Shown here: piece by piece, positions 8,681 through 16,415 of the stretch
Layout: the number at the start of each line of letters is the position of its first letter
Position numbering within the stretch: position 1 is the stretch's first letter
DNA from: Fibrobacter sp.
GTDB lineage: Bacteria; Fibrobacterota; Fibrobacteria; Fibrobacterales; Fibrobacteraceae
Assembly (NCBI GenBank): GCA_024398875.1
Contig: JAKSIJ010000001.1
Location: 1-64,000, forward strand
Reading direction: 5' to 3'
DNA length: 64,000 bases
Notes under the pieces: model-generated
Seen by the model: only the letters and a program-made list of their open reading frames with translations
What the model was told of the DNA's origin: nothing
The model's database searches: none
Made by a program: the position numbers and the translations under genes

Positions 8681-9787
8681 TTAGCGAGCCTTCAGAGATT
8701 TATAAACATCTACCATCTTCTGCACAGAGCGTTTTACGCGATATTCTTCGCCCAATGCGGCATAGCGCTTCCCCATCTCCATGCGTTCTTCAGGATGTTC
8801 AATCCAGTAATCCATTTTCCTTACCAAGTCATCGACATCACCCAGCTTAAACAAGCTGCGGTCATCGATGGCAAAGTGCGGTGTGGCGCTCTTGGGTGCG
8901 TTGGAAATTATAGGCACGAGTCCGCAACTGAAAGCTTCCATGCAAGCAATGGCCTCAATTTCCACATCCGAAGCGTGGATATAAATGTCCGTAGAATGGA
9001 TGAGTTTTATCAATTCTTCTGTGCTGTAGAAGTTGAAGGATGGTTCGTGAAGCAACCCTTTCGCCATCTTCTTGTACTTCTCAAGACAGGGGCCTTGGCC
9101 CGCAAACATAAGCTGGATACGGTCCCTATACTTGGAACGTTTCGCTGCCTCAATAATCAAGTCCTGCCGCTTTTCTGGAGAAAGGCGCCCTATCATGAGC
9201 ACACGGATGTTTTCGTGGGCAATTGGAGGCGCGGGCTGGAAAACAGCATCCACTCCATTACTGATGACATGAAGTTTTGCCTTATAACCATTGGCTTTCA
9301 ACTCGTTTGCAATAAACTGGGTGGGACAATGGATGTCGTCAAAGCGCTTGTAGAAGTAACGGTAAAGGAAGCGGTAGACAATCTTCGCTGCCAAATCCAC
9401 CTTACCCAAGCCAATATTATAAGTGACATTTTCCGCTTGCACATGGAATGCCGCCAAGCAAGGGATTTTCATTTCCCGCGCCATAGGCTCCACCGCTCTC
9501 GCCAAGGGGAATGGCAGGTAAAAATGAACTACATCCAGCCCTGTCAAAAATTCCCGAATGGTTTCAGGAACCACTTTGGCAAAGGTAATACCCTGAGGCG
9601 TTGCAAATCGGGAGACAATCGGAACATTCCAAACAGGAAGAGCAAACTTGTCTAGACCGGGTGCACCAGCGGTCAGCACTCGAACGGTATGGCCTGCGGC
9701 TCTCAGATTTTCTACAAAACGACGCGCCGAGCAGGTCGTGCCATTGTTCAATGCATCAAAAGAATCAATAACAAGACCAATAACCAT
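8681..9787 (-). CDS. Family 4 glycosyltransferase
   Basis: A 368-residue GT-B enzyme. The N-terminal Rossmann half begins MVIGLVIDSFDALNNGT and contains AAFHVQAENVTY; the C-terminal half has NIRVLMIGRLSPEKRQDLI, MFAGQGPCLEKYKK and the donor-binding EIEAIACMEAFSCGLVPI. This order is typical of GT4 retaining transferases such as diacylglycerol alpha-glucosyltransferases, which make glycolipids at the cytoplasmic face of the inner membrane. The acceptor cannot be told from sequence. It is transcribed after glnS but is separated from it by a strong terminator, so it probably has its own promoter. Confidence 0.8.
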   Translation of the reverse strand: MVIGLVIDSFDALNNGTTCSARRFVENLRAAGHTVRVLTAGAPGLDKFALPVWNVPIVSRFATPQGITFAKVVPETIREFLTGLDVVHFYLPFPLARAVEPMAREMKIPCLAAFHVQAENVTYNIGLGKVDLAAKIVYRFLYRYFYKRFDDIHCPTQFIANELKANGYKAKLHVISNGVDAVFQPAPPIAHENIRVLMIGRLSPEKRQDLIIEAAKRSKYRDRIQLMFAGQGPCLEKYKKMAKGLLHEPSFNFYSTEELIKLIHSTDIYIHASDVEIEAIACMEAFSCGLVPIISNAPKSATPHFAIDDRSLFKLGDVDDLVRKMDYWIEHPEERMEMGKRYAALGEEYRVKRSVQKMVDVYKSLKAR

Positions 9788-9814
9788 GGGCTACAATCTT
9801 GAAATTTTTGAAAT

Positions 9815-9853
9815 AAAAAACTAGGGCTTTATCCTAAAAAAAGATAAAGCCCC
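9815..9853 (-). terminator. Rho-independent terminator of glnS
   Basis: GGGCTTTATC and GATAAAGCCC form a perfect 10-bp stem; on the minus strand it is followed by TAGTTTTTTATTT. It lies about 24 nt after the glnS stop. Confidence 0.85.
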
Positions 9854-9876
9854 ATATTCAACGAATGAAATGCAGG

Positions 9877-11553
9877 TTACTTCTTATTGAAGGAATCCTT
9901 CAAATCCACGGTGCGGTTGAACACCAAGTGGTCCGGCTTGGAATCCACGCTATCCAGGCAGAAATAGCCCTGACGCATGAACTGGAAGCGATCTTCCAAC
10001 TTGGCGTTAGCAAGGCTGGGTTCCAGCTTTGCCTGCTTGATTATCATGGAATTCGGATTCAGGTAGGAATGCCAATCCTCGCCTTCCGGCACATTGGATG
10101 GATCTTCAAGCGTGAACAGATTATCGATGAGGCGGATTTCAGCATCCACCGCATGAGCCGCACTCACCCAATGAATGGTTCCCTTCACCTTGCGGCCATC
10201 CGGAGATTCGCCGCCCTTTGTTGCGGGGTCGTAAGTGCAATGGATAAGTTTTACCTTGCCATCAGCATCTTTTTCAACGCTCACACACTTGATGAAGTAG
10301 GCACCCTTCAAGCGCACCTCGCCATCGGGGCGGAGACGGAAGTACTTCTTGGGAGGTTCTTCCATAAAGTCATCGGCTTCAATGTAGATTTCCTTACCAA
10401 AAGGAACCTCACGCTTGCCGGCATTAGGATCGTTGGGGTTGTTTTCCACTTCCACCATTTCCACTTTGCCATCTTCCCAGTTGTCTATCACAACCTTCAC
10501 CGGGTCAATGACAGCCATGGCGCGGCTTGCAGTCTGGTTCAATTCTTCGCGGAGGCAGAAGTACAGAAGGTTTACATCCACCATGGAATCCGCCTTGGAA
10601 ACACCAATGCGGTTGCAGAATTCGCGAATAGAACTTGCGGTAAAGCCACGACGGCGGTATCCACACACCGTAGGCATTCGCGGGTCATTCCAACCCATCA
10701 CTGCCTTGGTCTGCACTAATTCAAGCAACTTGCGCTTACTCATCATGGTGTAGGTCAAATTCAAGCGAGCAAATTCAATCTGCTGCGGGCGATTTTCCAA
10801 GCCCAGTTCAATCAGGAACCAGTCGTACAACGGACGATGGGCCTCAAATTCCAACGTGCAAATACTGTGGGTAATGCCTTCCAGCCAGTCACTCAGCGGG
10901 TGCGCAAAGTCATACATAGGGTAGATGCACCACTTGTCGCCAGTACGATGATGACTGCAATGCTTGATGCGGTAAATCGTCGGGTCACGCATATTCATAT
11001 TGGGGCTTGCAAGGTCCACCTTGGCGCGGAGGCACTTTTCGCCATCGGCATACTTGCCATCGCGCATTTCGCGGAACAGACGCATATTTTCTTCCACACT
11101 GCGGTCGCGGTAGGGACTCGGCTTGCTGGGCTTGCCGGCGTCATTACCGCGGAGTTCCTGCATCTCTTCGCGAGAGAGGTCCTCTACATAAGCCTTACCC
11201 ATCTCGATGAGCTTTTCGGCAAACTCGTAAATCTTGTCATAGTAGTCGCTGGCAAAGTATTCACCGCCCTTCCAATCAAAGCCAAGCCACTTCACGTCTT
11301 CACGAATGGAATCAACATATTCCACATCTTCTTTCGTGGGGTTGGTATCATCAAAACGGAGGTTCGTGATGCCACCGAAATCAGCATACTTGTTGGCAGT
11401 TCCAAAATTCAAGCAAATGGACTTGGCATGGCCGATATGGATATAACCATTAGGTTCAGGAGGGAAGCGGGTATGCACATTGGTGCGCTTTCCAGTTTTC
11501 AAGTCATTGACAATAATATCTTGAATAAAATTTGAGGATTCAGGGATTTCCAT
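9877..11553 (-). CDS. glnS: Glutaminyl-tRNA synthetase
   Basis: A 558-residue class I synthetase that charges tRNA-Gln. The HIGH-type motif is in [29 protein letters not shown] follows as in GlnRS, and the KMSKS-type loop is YTMMSKRKL. The C-terminal beta-barrel anticodon-binding part ([15 protein letters not shown] to [16 protein letters not shown]) is complete, so the length is normal. Having GlnRS means this lineage need not make Gln-tRNA by amidation. A TATATT box lies about 37 nt upstream of the ATG. Downstream is a strong terminator. Confidence 0.97.
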   Translation of the reverse strand: MEIPESSNFIQDIIVNDLKTGKRTNVHTRFPPEPNGYIHIGHAKSICLNFGTANKYADFGGITNLRFDDTNPTKEDVEYVDSIREDVKWLGFDWKGGEYFASDYYDKIYEFAEKLIEMGKAYVEDLSREEMQELRGNDAGKPSKPSPYRDRSVEENMRLFREMRDGKYADGEKCLRAKVDLASPNMNMRDPTIYRIKHCSHHRTGDKWCIYPMYDFAHPLSDWLEGITHSICTLEFEAHRPLYDWFLIELGLENRPQQIEFARLNLTYTMMSKRKLLELVQTKAVMGWNDPRMPTVCGYRRRGFTASSIREFCNRIGVSKADSMVDVNLLYFCLREELNQTASRAMAVIDPVKVVIDNWEDGKVEMVEVENNPNDPNAGKREVPFGKEIYIEADDFMEEPPKKYFRLRPDGEVRLKGAYFIKCVSVEKDADGKVKLIHCTYDPATKGGESPDGRKVKGTIHWVSAAHAVDAEIRLIDNLFTLEDPSNVPEGEDWHSYLNPNSMIIKQAKLEPSLANAKLEDRFQFMRQGYFCLDSVDSKPDHLVFNRTVDLKDSFNKK

Positions 11554-11594
11554 AATGGTTCCTTTGAAAATTTACGGCGAAAATATAGAAACTG

Positions 11595-12026
11595 CTATGC
11601 AAAAAGGTTTAAAAGTGCGGCAGGGGTTTCCGCCTTCAAAGCCTTATCTTTCCATTCCGGGTTTAAGAGAAGGCGGGCGACCGCAGCAATAGCCTGAGTA
11701 TGGGCCGTCGCAGATTCCTCTGGCGAAAGAAGGATGCACATGAACTGGGGCAATTCCCTATCTGAAATTTTGATATTTGTAATGCCATTAGGCGCCACAA
11801 CAAAAGCCATCAAGGGTTGAGAAAGTCCTGCTACACGGGTATGAGGCAAAAGAAGGCCCGAGCCCACATAAATCCCCTGCGCAATCCGTTCCGAAAGTTT
11901 AGACCAAACCGTGCCAGCATCAAAAGGGACAGGACCATTCACCAAACCTTCATAAGCATAACCCAAGGCATAGTCAAAAGAAACTGACTCTTTATAGACT
12001 TGAGTATATGCAGGTTTTAGAATCAA
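11595..12026 (-). CDS. Lone PTS EIIA (PtsN/fructose-type) domain protein
   Basis: A 143-residue EIIA domain of the mannitol/fructose/PtsN class. The His that would accept phosphate is residue 62 in LLLPHTRVAGL. No EIIB or EIIC is near, so a regulatory role like PtsN is more likely than sugar transport. The start is a TTG whose last bases overlap the TGA stop of the AmgK-like gene (TTGA); AAGG stands 7 nt upstream. The tight coupling suggests that the EIIA product reports on, or is controlled with, amino-sugar phosphorylation. This link is inferred. Confidence 0.8.
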   Translation of the reverse strand: MILKPAYTQVYKESVSFDYALGYAYEGLVNGPVPFDAGTVWSKLSERIAQGIYVGSGLLLPHTRVAGLSQPLMAFVVAPNGITNIKISDRELPQFMCILLSPEESATAHTQAIAAVARLLLNPEWKDKALKAETPAALLNLFA

Positions 12027-13039
12027 GCGAGAGCCTTATCCATAAAGTCCGACACACAGGAATCGAGGACTGTAGCAACTTGTTTGAATTCGTTAAAGAC
12101 TTCTTTCAAGCGAATTCTTCCGGGCTCAATATACTTTTCAAACTTTTCAATCTTCTTCACTTTAGAAAGGAAACAGTAGGCGCCCATGGCCTGCATCACC
12201 CGCTGGAGGCTAGCCAAGAGGAAAGCCTCCCAAGCTTCTTCCTTGGAGAAATCTTTCACCTTGCTGGAAGAATGATACCAGTAGTCAAAGAAATCCTTCA
12301 CCATGGAAACCGGCATAGATACGTACGGGTCCCAAAGTAGCGATGCCAAATCGTAATACATGGAACCACGCCGAGCACCCTGGAAATCCACGAAAGCTAT
12401 TTCGGAATTTGGCTTCACCATAATGTTCTGGGACTGGAAGTCCCGATGCATCAGAACCTTAGGCTGGGCATCCACCACCAAGGCAAGGGTCGCAAAGAAA
12501 TGGGACATACAATCGGGAATCTCGGCAAAGCCCTTGTGGGCCTTGAGGTAATTCTCGGTAAAATAATCCGTCTCCCACTTCAGGGCTGCGTAGTCAAAGC
12601 GCCGGAGCCACAGGTCCGTACGACTGGCAAAGAGCGAAGAGGACGCCTTCTGCCACTTGTTCAAGGTATCAATCACTTCCTGATACAGGATGCGAGTGCT
12701 GCCAGAGAACTTTCCATCAGAGAGTACATCATCCAAAAGGGTCTGGGTCCCCATGTCCTCTTGCAGAACCTGGCAAGCAGATTCATCAACGGCATAAACC
12801 CGAGGAACAGGAAGATTAAAATCCCGAAATGTCTTGGAGAAATCCACAAACCGCTTAAAATCGTCATCCACTTTCGCAGATTCCTGCAGAACAGAAACAC
12901 GGCTACCACTCTGGATGCGGTAATACTTGCGGCCCGAGCCTGCACCCGCGATAGGAGTTACAGAAAAATCCTCGGCATAGCCGTGAGAAAGTAAAAACTT
13001 CTTGATATCATCCGAAATATTCAATTCTACTGTATTCAT
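12023..13039 (-). CDS. AmgK-like aminoglycoside-phosphotransferase-family sugar kinase
   Basis: A 338-residue protein with the APH/choline-kinase fold. GAGSGRKYYRI is a P-loop-like strand turn, LMHRDFQSQNIMV holds the catalytic Asp and Asn, and AFVDFQGARRGSMYYDLASL holds the metal-binding Asp. The second motif with the D-F-Q-G pattern is typical of AmgK, which phosphorylates MurNAc/GlcNAc at C1 so that MurU can make UDP-MurNAc. A MurU-like gene lies just upstream with trmJ between. A TATATT box is 6 nt before the ATG, and no Shine-Dalgarno is visible. The substrate is inferred from the family and context. Confidence 0.72.
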   Translation of the reverse strand: MNTVELNISDDIKKFLLSHGYAEDFSVTPIAGAGSGRKYYRIQSGSRVSVLQESAKVDDDFKRFVDFSKTFRDFNLPVPRVYAVDESACQVLQEDMGTQTLLDDVLSDGKFSGSTRILYQEVIDTLNKWQKASSSLFASRTDLWLRRFDYAALKWETDYFTENYLKAHKGFAEIPDCMSHFFATLALVVDAQPKVLMHRDFQSQNIMVKPNSEIAFVDFQGARRGSMYYDLASLLWDPYVSMPVSMVKDFFDYWYHSSSKVKDFSKEEAWEAFLLASLQRVMQAMGAYCFLSKVKKIEKFEKYIEPGRIRLKEVFNEFKQVATVLDSCVSDFMDKALA

Positions 13040-13045
13040 ATCAAG

Positions 13046-13051
13046 AATATA
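13046..13051 (-). promoter_or_regulatory. Putative -10 box TATATT, leaderless spacing, for the AmgK-like gene
   Basis: TATATT lies exactly 6 nt upstream of the ATG at 13039, just after the trmJ terminator hairpin. Transcription would begin at or next to the A of the start codon. Confidence 0.4.
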
Positions 13052-13059
13052 CTTTTTAC

Positions 13060-13084
13060 GTCAAGAAAAAAGCAATCGCTTTTT
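13060..13084 (-). terminator. Small rho-independent terminator at the trmJ stop
   Basis: AAAAAGC and GCTTTTT form a 7-bp stem with loop GATT on the minus strand, followed by more T residues (TTTTTTCTTG). It overlaps the trmJ stop codon, and it is A/T-rich, so termination may be partial. Confidence 0.55.
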
Positions 13085-13829
13085 ACTTTTCTTTTCGCAA
13101 TTCGGCCTGTTCTAGCCGAGCAGGTTTCTTAGCTAGGTTCCGAATAAGGCCAAAAAGGGCAGAAAGTTCATTCCGGGTAGGGTGAAGCCTCTGCACCATG
13201 GTGTTGAGGAAGTTATCCCTCCAGGCTTGATCGTGATACTGTCCCGTTAAATAGCGATCCAGGAAGGCCTTAAAACTTTCAATCTGCTGGATGGTGGCAG
13301 GTCCAGTTTCTGCAACGCCTTTGGTATTGCGCTTGGCACGTCCTTCCCCGTTTGCTAATGCCCCAGACCGACAAAGTTCATAACAGGCTACCGTTACTGC
13401 CTGTGCAAGATTAAGGCTCATAAGCCCTGGCACCGGAATTTCACACTGGTAGGTACAAGCGTTCACTTCTTCCAAGTTGAGGCCACAGGATTCCCGGCCA
13501 AAGACAAGGGCGATGGTTCCCTCCTCGGGAAGATTCATCGAAAGTTCCGGCATCATGCAATGCTTGATGGCGCTGCCGAAAATACGACGGCTAAAAGCGA
13601 CTGCACAAGCGCAATCTCCAATAGCATCCTCAAACTTGTGGACAATTTTTGCGTTATCCAGAATGTCGTGACTATTGGGCGCCGTATGGTAGGAATTTTC
13701 TATTACCTTATCTCGTTTTGGATAAACGATGTAAAGTTCCGGAAGGGCATAGCAATGCATGGCACGAGCCACAAAACCCACATTATGGGGGTGTTCCGGT
13801 TCTACTAAAACAACTCTGAATTTGCGCAT
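13083..13829 (-). CDS. trmJ: tRNA 2'-O-methyltransferase, TrmJ family
   Basis: A SPOUT-fold methyltransferase that methylates the ribose at position 32 of tRNAs. The start at 13829 is chosen because it comes 2 nt after the upstream stop, with GGAGG upstream, and gives the family N-terminus MRKFRVVLVEPEHPHNVGFV. The knot motifs are IALVFGRESCGLNLEEV and GLMSLNLAQAVTVACYEL. A helical C-terminal region follows, as in TrmJ. It is sandwiched between the MurU-like and AmgK-like genes, an odd place for a tRNA gene. Confidence 0.88.
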   Translation of the reverse strand: MRKFRVVLVEPEHPHNVGFVARAMHCYALPELYIVYPKRDKVIENSYHTAPNSHDILDNAKIVHKFEDAIGDCACAVAFSRRIFGSAIKHCMMPELSMNLPEEGTIALVFGRESCGLNLEEVNACTYQCEIPVPGLMSLNLAQAVTVACYELCRSGALANGEGRAKRNTKGVAETGPATIQQIESFKAFLDRYLTGQYHDQAWRDNFLNTMVQRLHPTRNELSALFGLIRNLAKKPARLEQAELRKEK

Positions 13830-13831
13830 AT

Positions 13832-14689
13832 CTATTGAGCACCTCCAGCGCATTCTTTATCTATTTTCCAAGCAAATCCCTTGCCGCGAATTTCTTTTTC
13901 GACAATTTCGCCAGCAGCAACTTCGGCTCCCGCAAAAAGGGCGAACTTTTTCTCGGCATCGATTTCGACAGCATCACTCTTGAAGTGCGAAATGTTCAAC
14001 TCTTGCAAACGAGCAACGCAAGCATCCCACAAACCCTCTGGCGATCCCATATCAATCCACGTGGCATGAAGCTGAGACATATCCACAAAAGGCGCACGGC
14101 CCGCGGCAATTTCCTGCTTCCAGAATTCCCGAATGTCAAACTCCCCATCCTTGATGCGGGAAAGAGCTTCATCGCTATACCAGGAAACGCCAGAGAATGT
14201 GGCAGGCACGCCTTCTTCAGAGCCGAATCTGCCAGCAACACCTGCCAAGCGGCCATCCGCACTCACACGAAATGTATTCACCTTCGGGAAGTCCACCGCC
14301 AAAAGCGCGACACCTGCGCCACTTTTTTTTGCATTCTCCACAAAGGCCTTCAAATCAAAGCCGCAATAAGCATCACCATTCATAATGAGGAGGCCACCAC
14401 GATAGCCCTCATTATAAATCCGCTTTAAGGGGCCTGCCGTTCCCAAAATTTCGGGTTCCACCCAGACCTTTTCAAAGCCTAGACGATTCCCCTCAGCCAC
14501 AACCTGTTCCGCCAAATAATGCGCATTGGCATGAAGCCGCACATCCCCTATGGCACGAGCCTTTAAAGCCTGCTGCTCCAAAATGCTTTTATCAACAACA
14601 GGAACCAATGGCTTCGGGATGTCATTGGTCAACGGCCTTAATCGTGTGCCTAGACCTGCCGCCAAAATGAGAACGTTCAGTTTTTCCAA
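13832..14689 (-). CDS. MurU-like sugar-1-phosphate nucleotidyltransferase
   Basis: A 285-residue nucleotidyltransferase. The N-terminus has the signature LILAAGLGTRLRPLTNDIPKP with the catalytic Arg and the Lys of the pyrophosphorylase motif. GTAGPLKRI and LIMNGDAYCGFDL (metal-binding Asp) follow, and WIDMGSPEGLWDA is near the end, as in MurU, which couples UTP to MurNAc-1-P. Together with the AmgK-like kinase this suggests a MurNAc recycling shortcut that bypasses GlcNAc-6-P. The start is a TTG with AAGGAAG at a good distance. The UTP and MurNAc specificity is inferred. Confidence 0.75.
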   Translation of the reverse strand: MEKLNVLILAAGLGTRLRPLTNDIPKPLVPVVDKSILEQQALKARAIGDVRLHANAHYLAEQVVAEGNRLGFEKVWVEPEILGTAGPLKRIYNEGYRGGLLIMNGDAYCGFDLKAFVENAKKSGAGVALLAVDFPKVNTFRVSADGRLAGVAGRFGSEEGVPATFSGVSWYSDEALSRIKDGEFDIREFWKQEIAAGRAPFVDMSQLHATWIDMGSPEGLWDACVARLQELNISHFKSDAVEIDAEKKFALFAGAEVAAGEIVEKEIRGKGFAWKIDKECAGGAQ

Positions 14690-14998
14690 AGGACGACTTC
14701 CTTAACAAATACCTGGGGCAAAGATACAATTAAATCTTTTACCCATTCATTCAAAGTTTGCTAAAACAAAAAAGAAAGGGCCCAGAAGGACCCTTTCCTA
14801 AGAAGGAGAAAATATTGAGAGGCTTCCAGAACCTTGAACATATCAGGAGGGGAGCAATGATATAGTTGTTTGAGGATTAACCCTTCAACCGTCTCAACGC
14901 CCCTTAATATACCTTTTTTTAACGGAAAAGAACTTTTAAATTGCTTATTTTGGCAATTTTCTCCATAAAATTCGCCAAACCCCAGCAAATTTTTTGAG
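14690..14998. other. Noncoding 309-bp gap
   Basis: No convincing gene is present. It holds the leader of the MurU-like gene at the left end, a strong minus-strand terminator (14763-14797) and about 200 bp of A/T-rich sequence beyond the stop of the 431-residue gene. A 108-codon minus-strand frame reads through the terminator, but it has no ribosome-binding site and no family signature. A short RNA ending at the terminator is possible but unsupported. Confidence 0.5.
14763..14797 (-). terminator. Strong rho-independent terminator
   Basis: On the minus strand GAAAGGGTCC pairs with GGGCCCTTTC (10 bp, one G-U), loop TTCT, then TTTTTTGTTTT. It lies about 200 nt beyond the stop of the 431-residue gene, so that mRNA has a long 3' tail or a separate short RNA ends here. 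Confidence 0.85.
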
Positions 14999-16294
14999 CT
15001 ATTCTTCCTTAAAGACGATTTTGCACTTGGGAACAAAACGGAAACCGCCACGGCGATGGCGTTCGATCTCGAAATACTTTTTAACACCTTCCGTTACAAT
15101 TCCTTCCCTATCTTCACCATTGATGTGGGCGATAACGCGATTCAACCGGCTTTCGAAGTTGGGGCGGATAGGATCCATGCAAATGGAGGGATCACGCTTA
15201 AATTCACGGTTTTCATATTCTTCGCGGCCCGTAGCGGTGTACTCCCGAAGAAGATTGCGCAAAATGCGAGCAGGAACATTACGCATTAAATGTTTGCTGT
15301 TGACAGAGATGGAATCATCACTCTTATGATAAATGACCGTGACGGAATCATTCATTGCTTCCAAAAGTTCTTCCTGAGCCTTCTGGATGGGTTCCCAGGC
15401 ATCAAACTCCTGCTTCACCACAGAGCTCATCAACCTATAGAACGGTTCCTGAGTCTTAACATTAGCCTTGAAGGATACATCTAGAATATTAGCCGGAGCG
15501 CCATAGAAATTACCCTTGCGAACAAGGAGCGTTCCAGTCTTGGGGTCCTTGATATCCTCCAAAGCAACAACGCAACCCACATCCTTCTCTGCCGCATTTT
15601 CCCATTTGAAACCAAACTGGTCCAAGCATTCCTTAAAGGTAGTAGCACGTCCCACAATATGGTCCCTAACGCAGATATCCTGCCCTTTCAGCGTTGCAAA
15701 CACACGACCTTCCAAAGCCTCATTAAAAGAGGTTTGTGTGGCGATGTAATCCATACGTTCATAGGCAGGAGTATTCAAAAGGAGAGGCCCAACGCGGAAC
15801 ATTCCGAGAATCCAGCGCATGGGGTTCGAGACTAGGGCCCCCGGAGCATCAAACCTGAAGGTGAGATACACGTTGCGATTACCGCCTTCTAATTTGTCAC
15901 TCAATATAGCAGACTGCGAAAGGAAGGGGTAACGTTTGGGAATCATTTCCAGGCAAAGAGCACGGACATCATCCGTCTGGTAGAACTGGGAAACAAAAGG
16001 CAGGTAAGAACGCAAAACGCTACGAGCAGGCACCGCTTCAAAAACGGCACAGCGTTTTACAATGCGTTCAATAAATTCATCGGGATTTTCGCCCCGTTCA
16101 TAAAGCCATGAAACAACATTATCTAAAATGAACCTATGGGATTTTTCGTCCAGATAGGCTCCTTCAAAGAACAAATCCTTAATAAATTTGACGTCAAAAC
16201 GGGAGTCCCGCTTCACTAAAGACAAAACATCACTTACAGAATACGATATGAGCAATTCAATGTGTGTTAATTGCACAAAAAAATTGGATATCAC
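14999..16294 (-). CDS. Protein of unknown function (431 aa), possible winged-helix tail
   Basis: I do not recognise this protein. It starts at a GTG preceded by AGAGGT at good spacing. There is no signal peptide or membrane segment, so it should be cytoplasmic. Roughly residues 1-270 are mixed alpha/beta, with conserved-looking stretches such as NPMRWILGMFRVGPLLLNT and EGRVFATLKGQDICVRDH. The last 90 residues (RNLLREYTATGREEYENREF to ERHRRGGFRFV) resemble a winged-helix DNA-binding module, with the basic wing RHRRGGFRF. A transcription regulator that senses something through its N-terminal part is one reading, given with low confidence. Confidence 0.45.
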   Translation of the reverse strand: MISNFFVQLTHIELLISYSVSDVLSLVKRDSRFDVKFIKDLFFEGAYLDEKSHRFILDNVVSWLYERGENPDEFIERIVKRCAVFEAVPARSVLRSYLPFVSQFYQTDDVRALCLEMIPKRYPFLSQSAILSDKLEGGNRNVYLTFRFDAPGALVSNPMRWILGMFRVGPLLLNTPAYERMDYIATQTSFNEALEGRVFATLKGQDICVRDHIVGRATTFKECLDQFGFKWENAAEKDVGCVVALEDIKDPKTGTLLVRKGNFYGAPANILDVSFKANVKTQEPFYRLMSSVVKQEFDAWEPIQKAQEELLEAMNDSVTVIYHKSDDSISVNSKHLMRNVPARILRNLLREYTATGREEYENREFKRDPSICMDPIRPNFESRLNRVIAHINGEDREGIVTEGVKKYFEIERHRRGGFRFVPKCKIVFKEE

Positions 16295-16403
16295 TTTATT
16301 ACCTCTTTATTACTGGCAACACCCAAAAAAGACCAGTTTCAACACAGCACCCCCAATCTAATAAATAATACACACCTAGAAACATATTTTTAGCTTTTTT
16401 GGC

Positions 16404-16409
16404 TATATT
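16404..16409 (+). promoter_or_regulatory. Putative -10 box TATATT, leaderless spacing, for mutL
   Basis: TATATT stands 6 nt before the GTG at 16416. A TTG at 16410 touches the box, so it is an unlikely start. The GTG would then sit at or next to the transcription start. Confidence 0.4.
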
Positions 16410-16415
16410 TTGGGA

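Noticed and set aside
14761-15087. 108-codon minus-strand frame
   Set aside because: It reads through a strong terminator, has no ribosome-binding site and overlaps the end of a better gene.
16410-16412. TTG start for mutL
   Set aside because: It abuts the TATATT box and has no ribosome-binding site; the GTG at 16416 gives the usual N-terminus.
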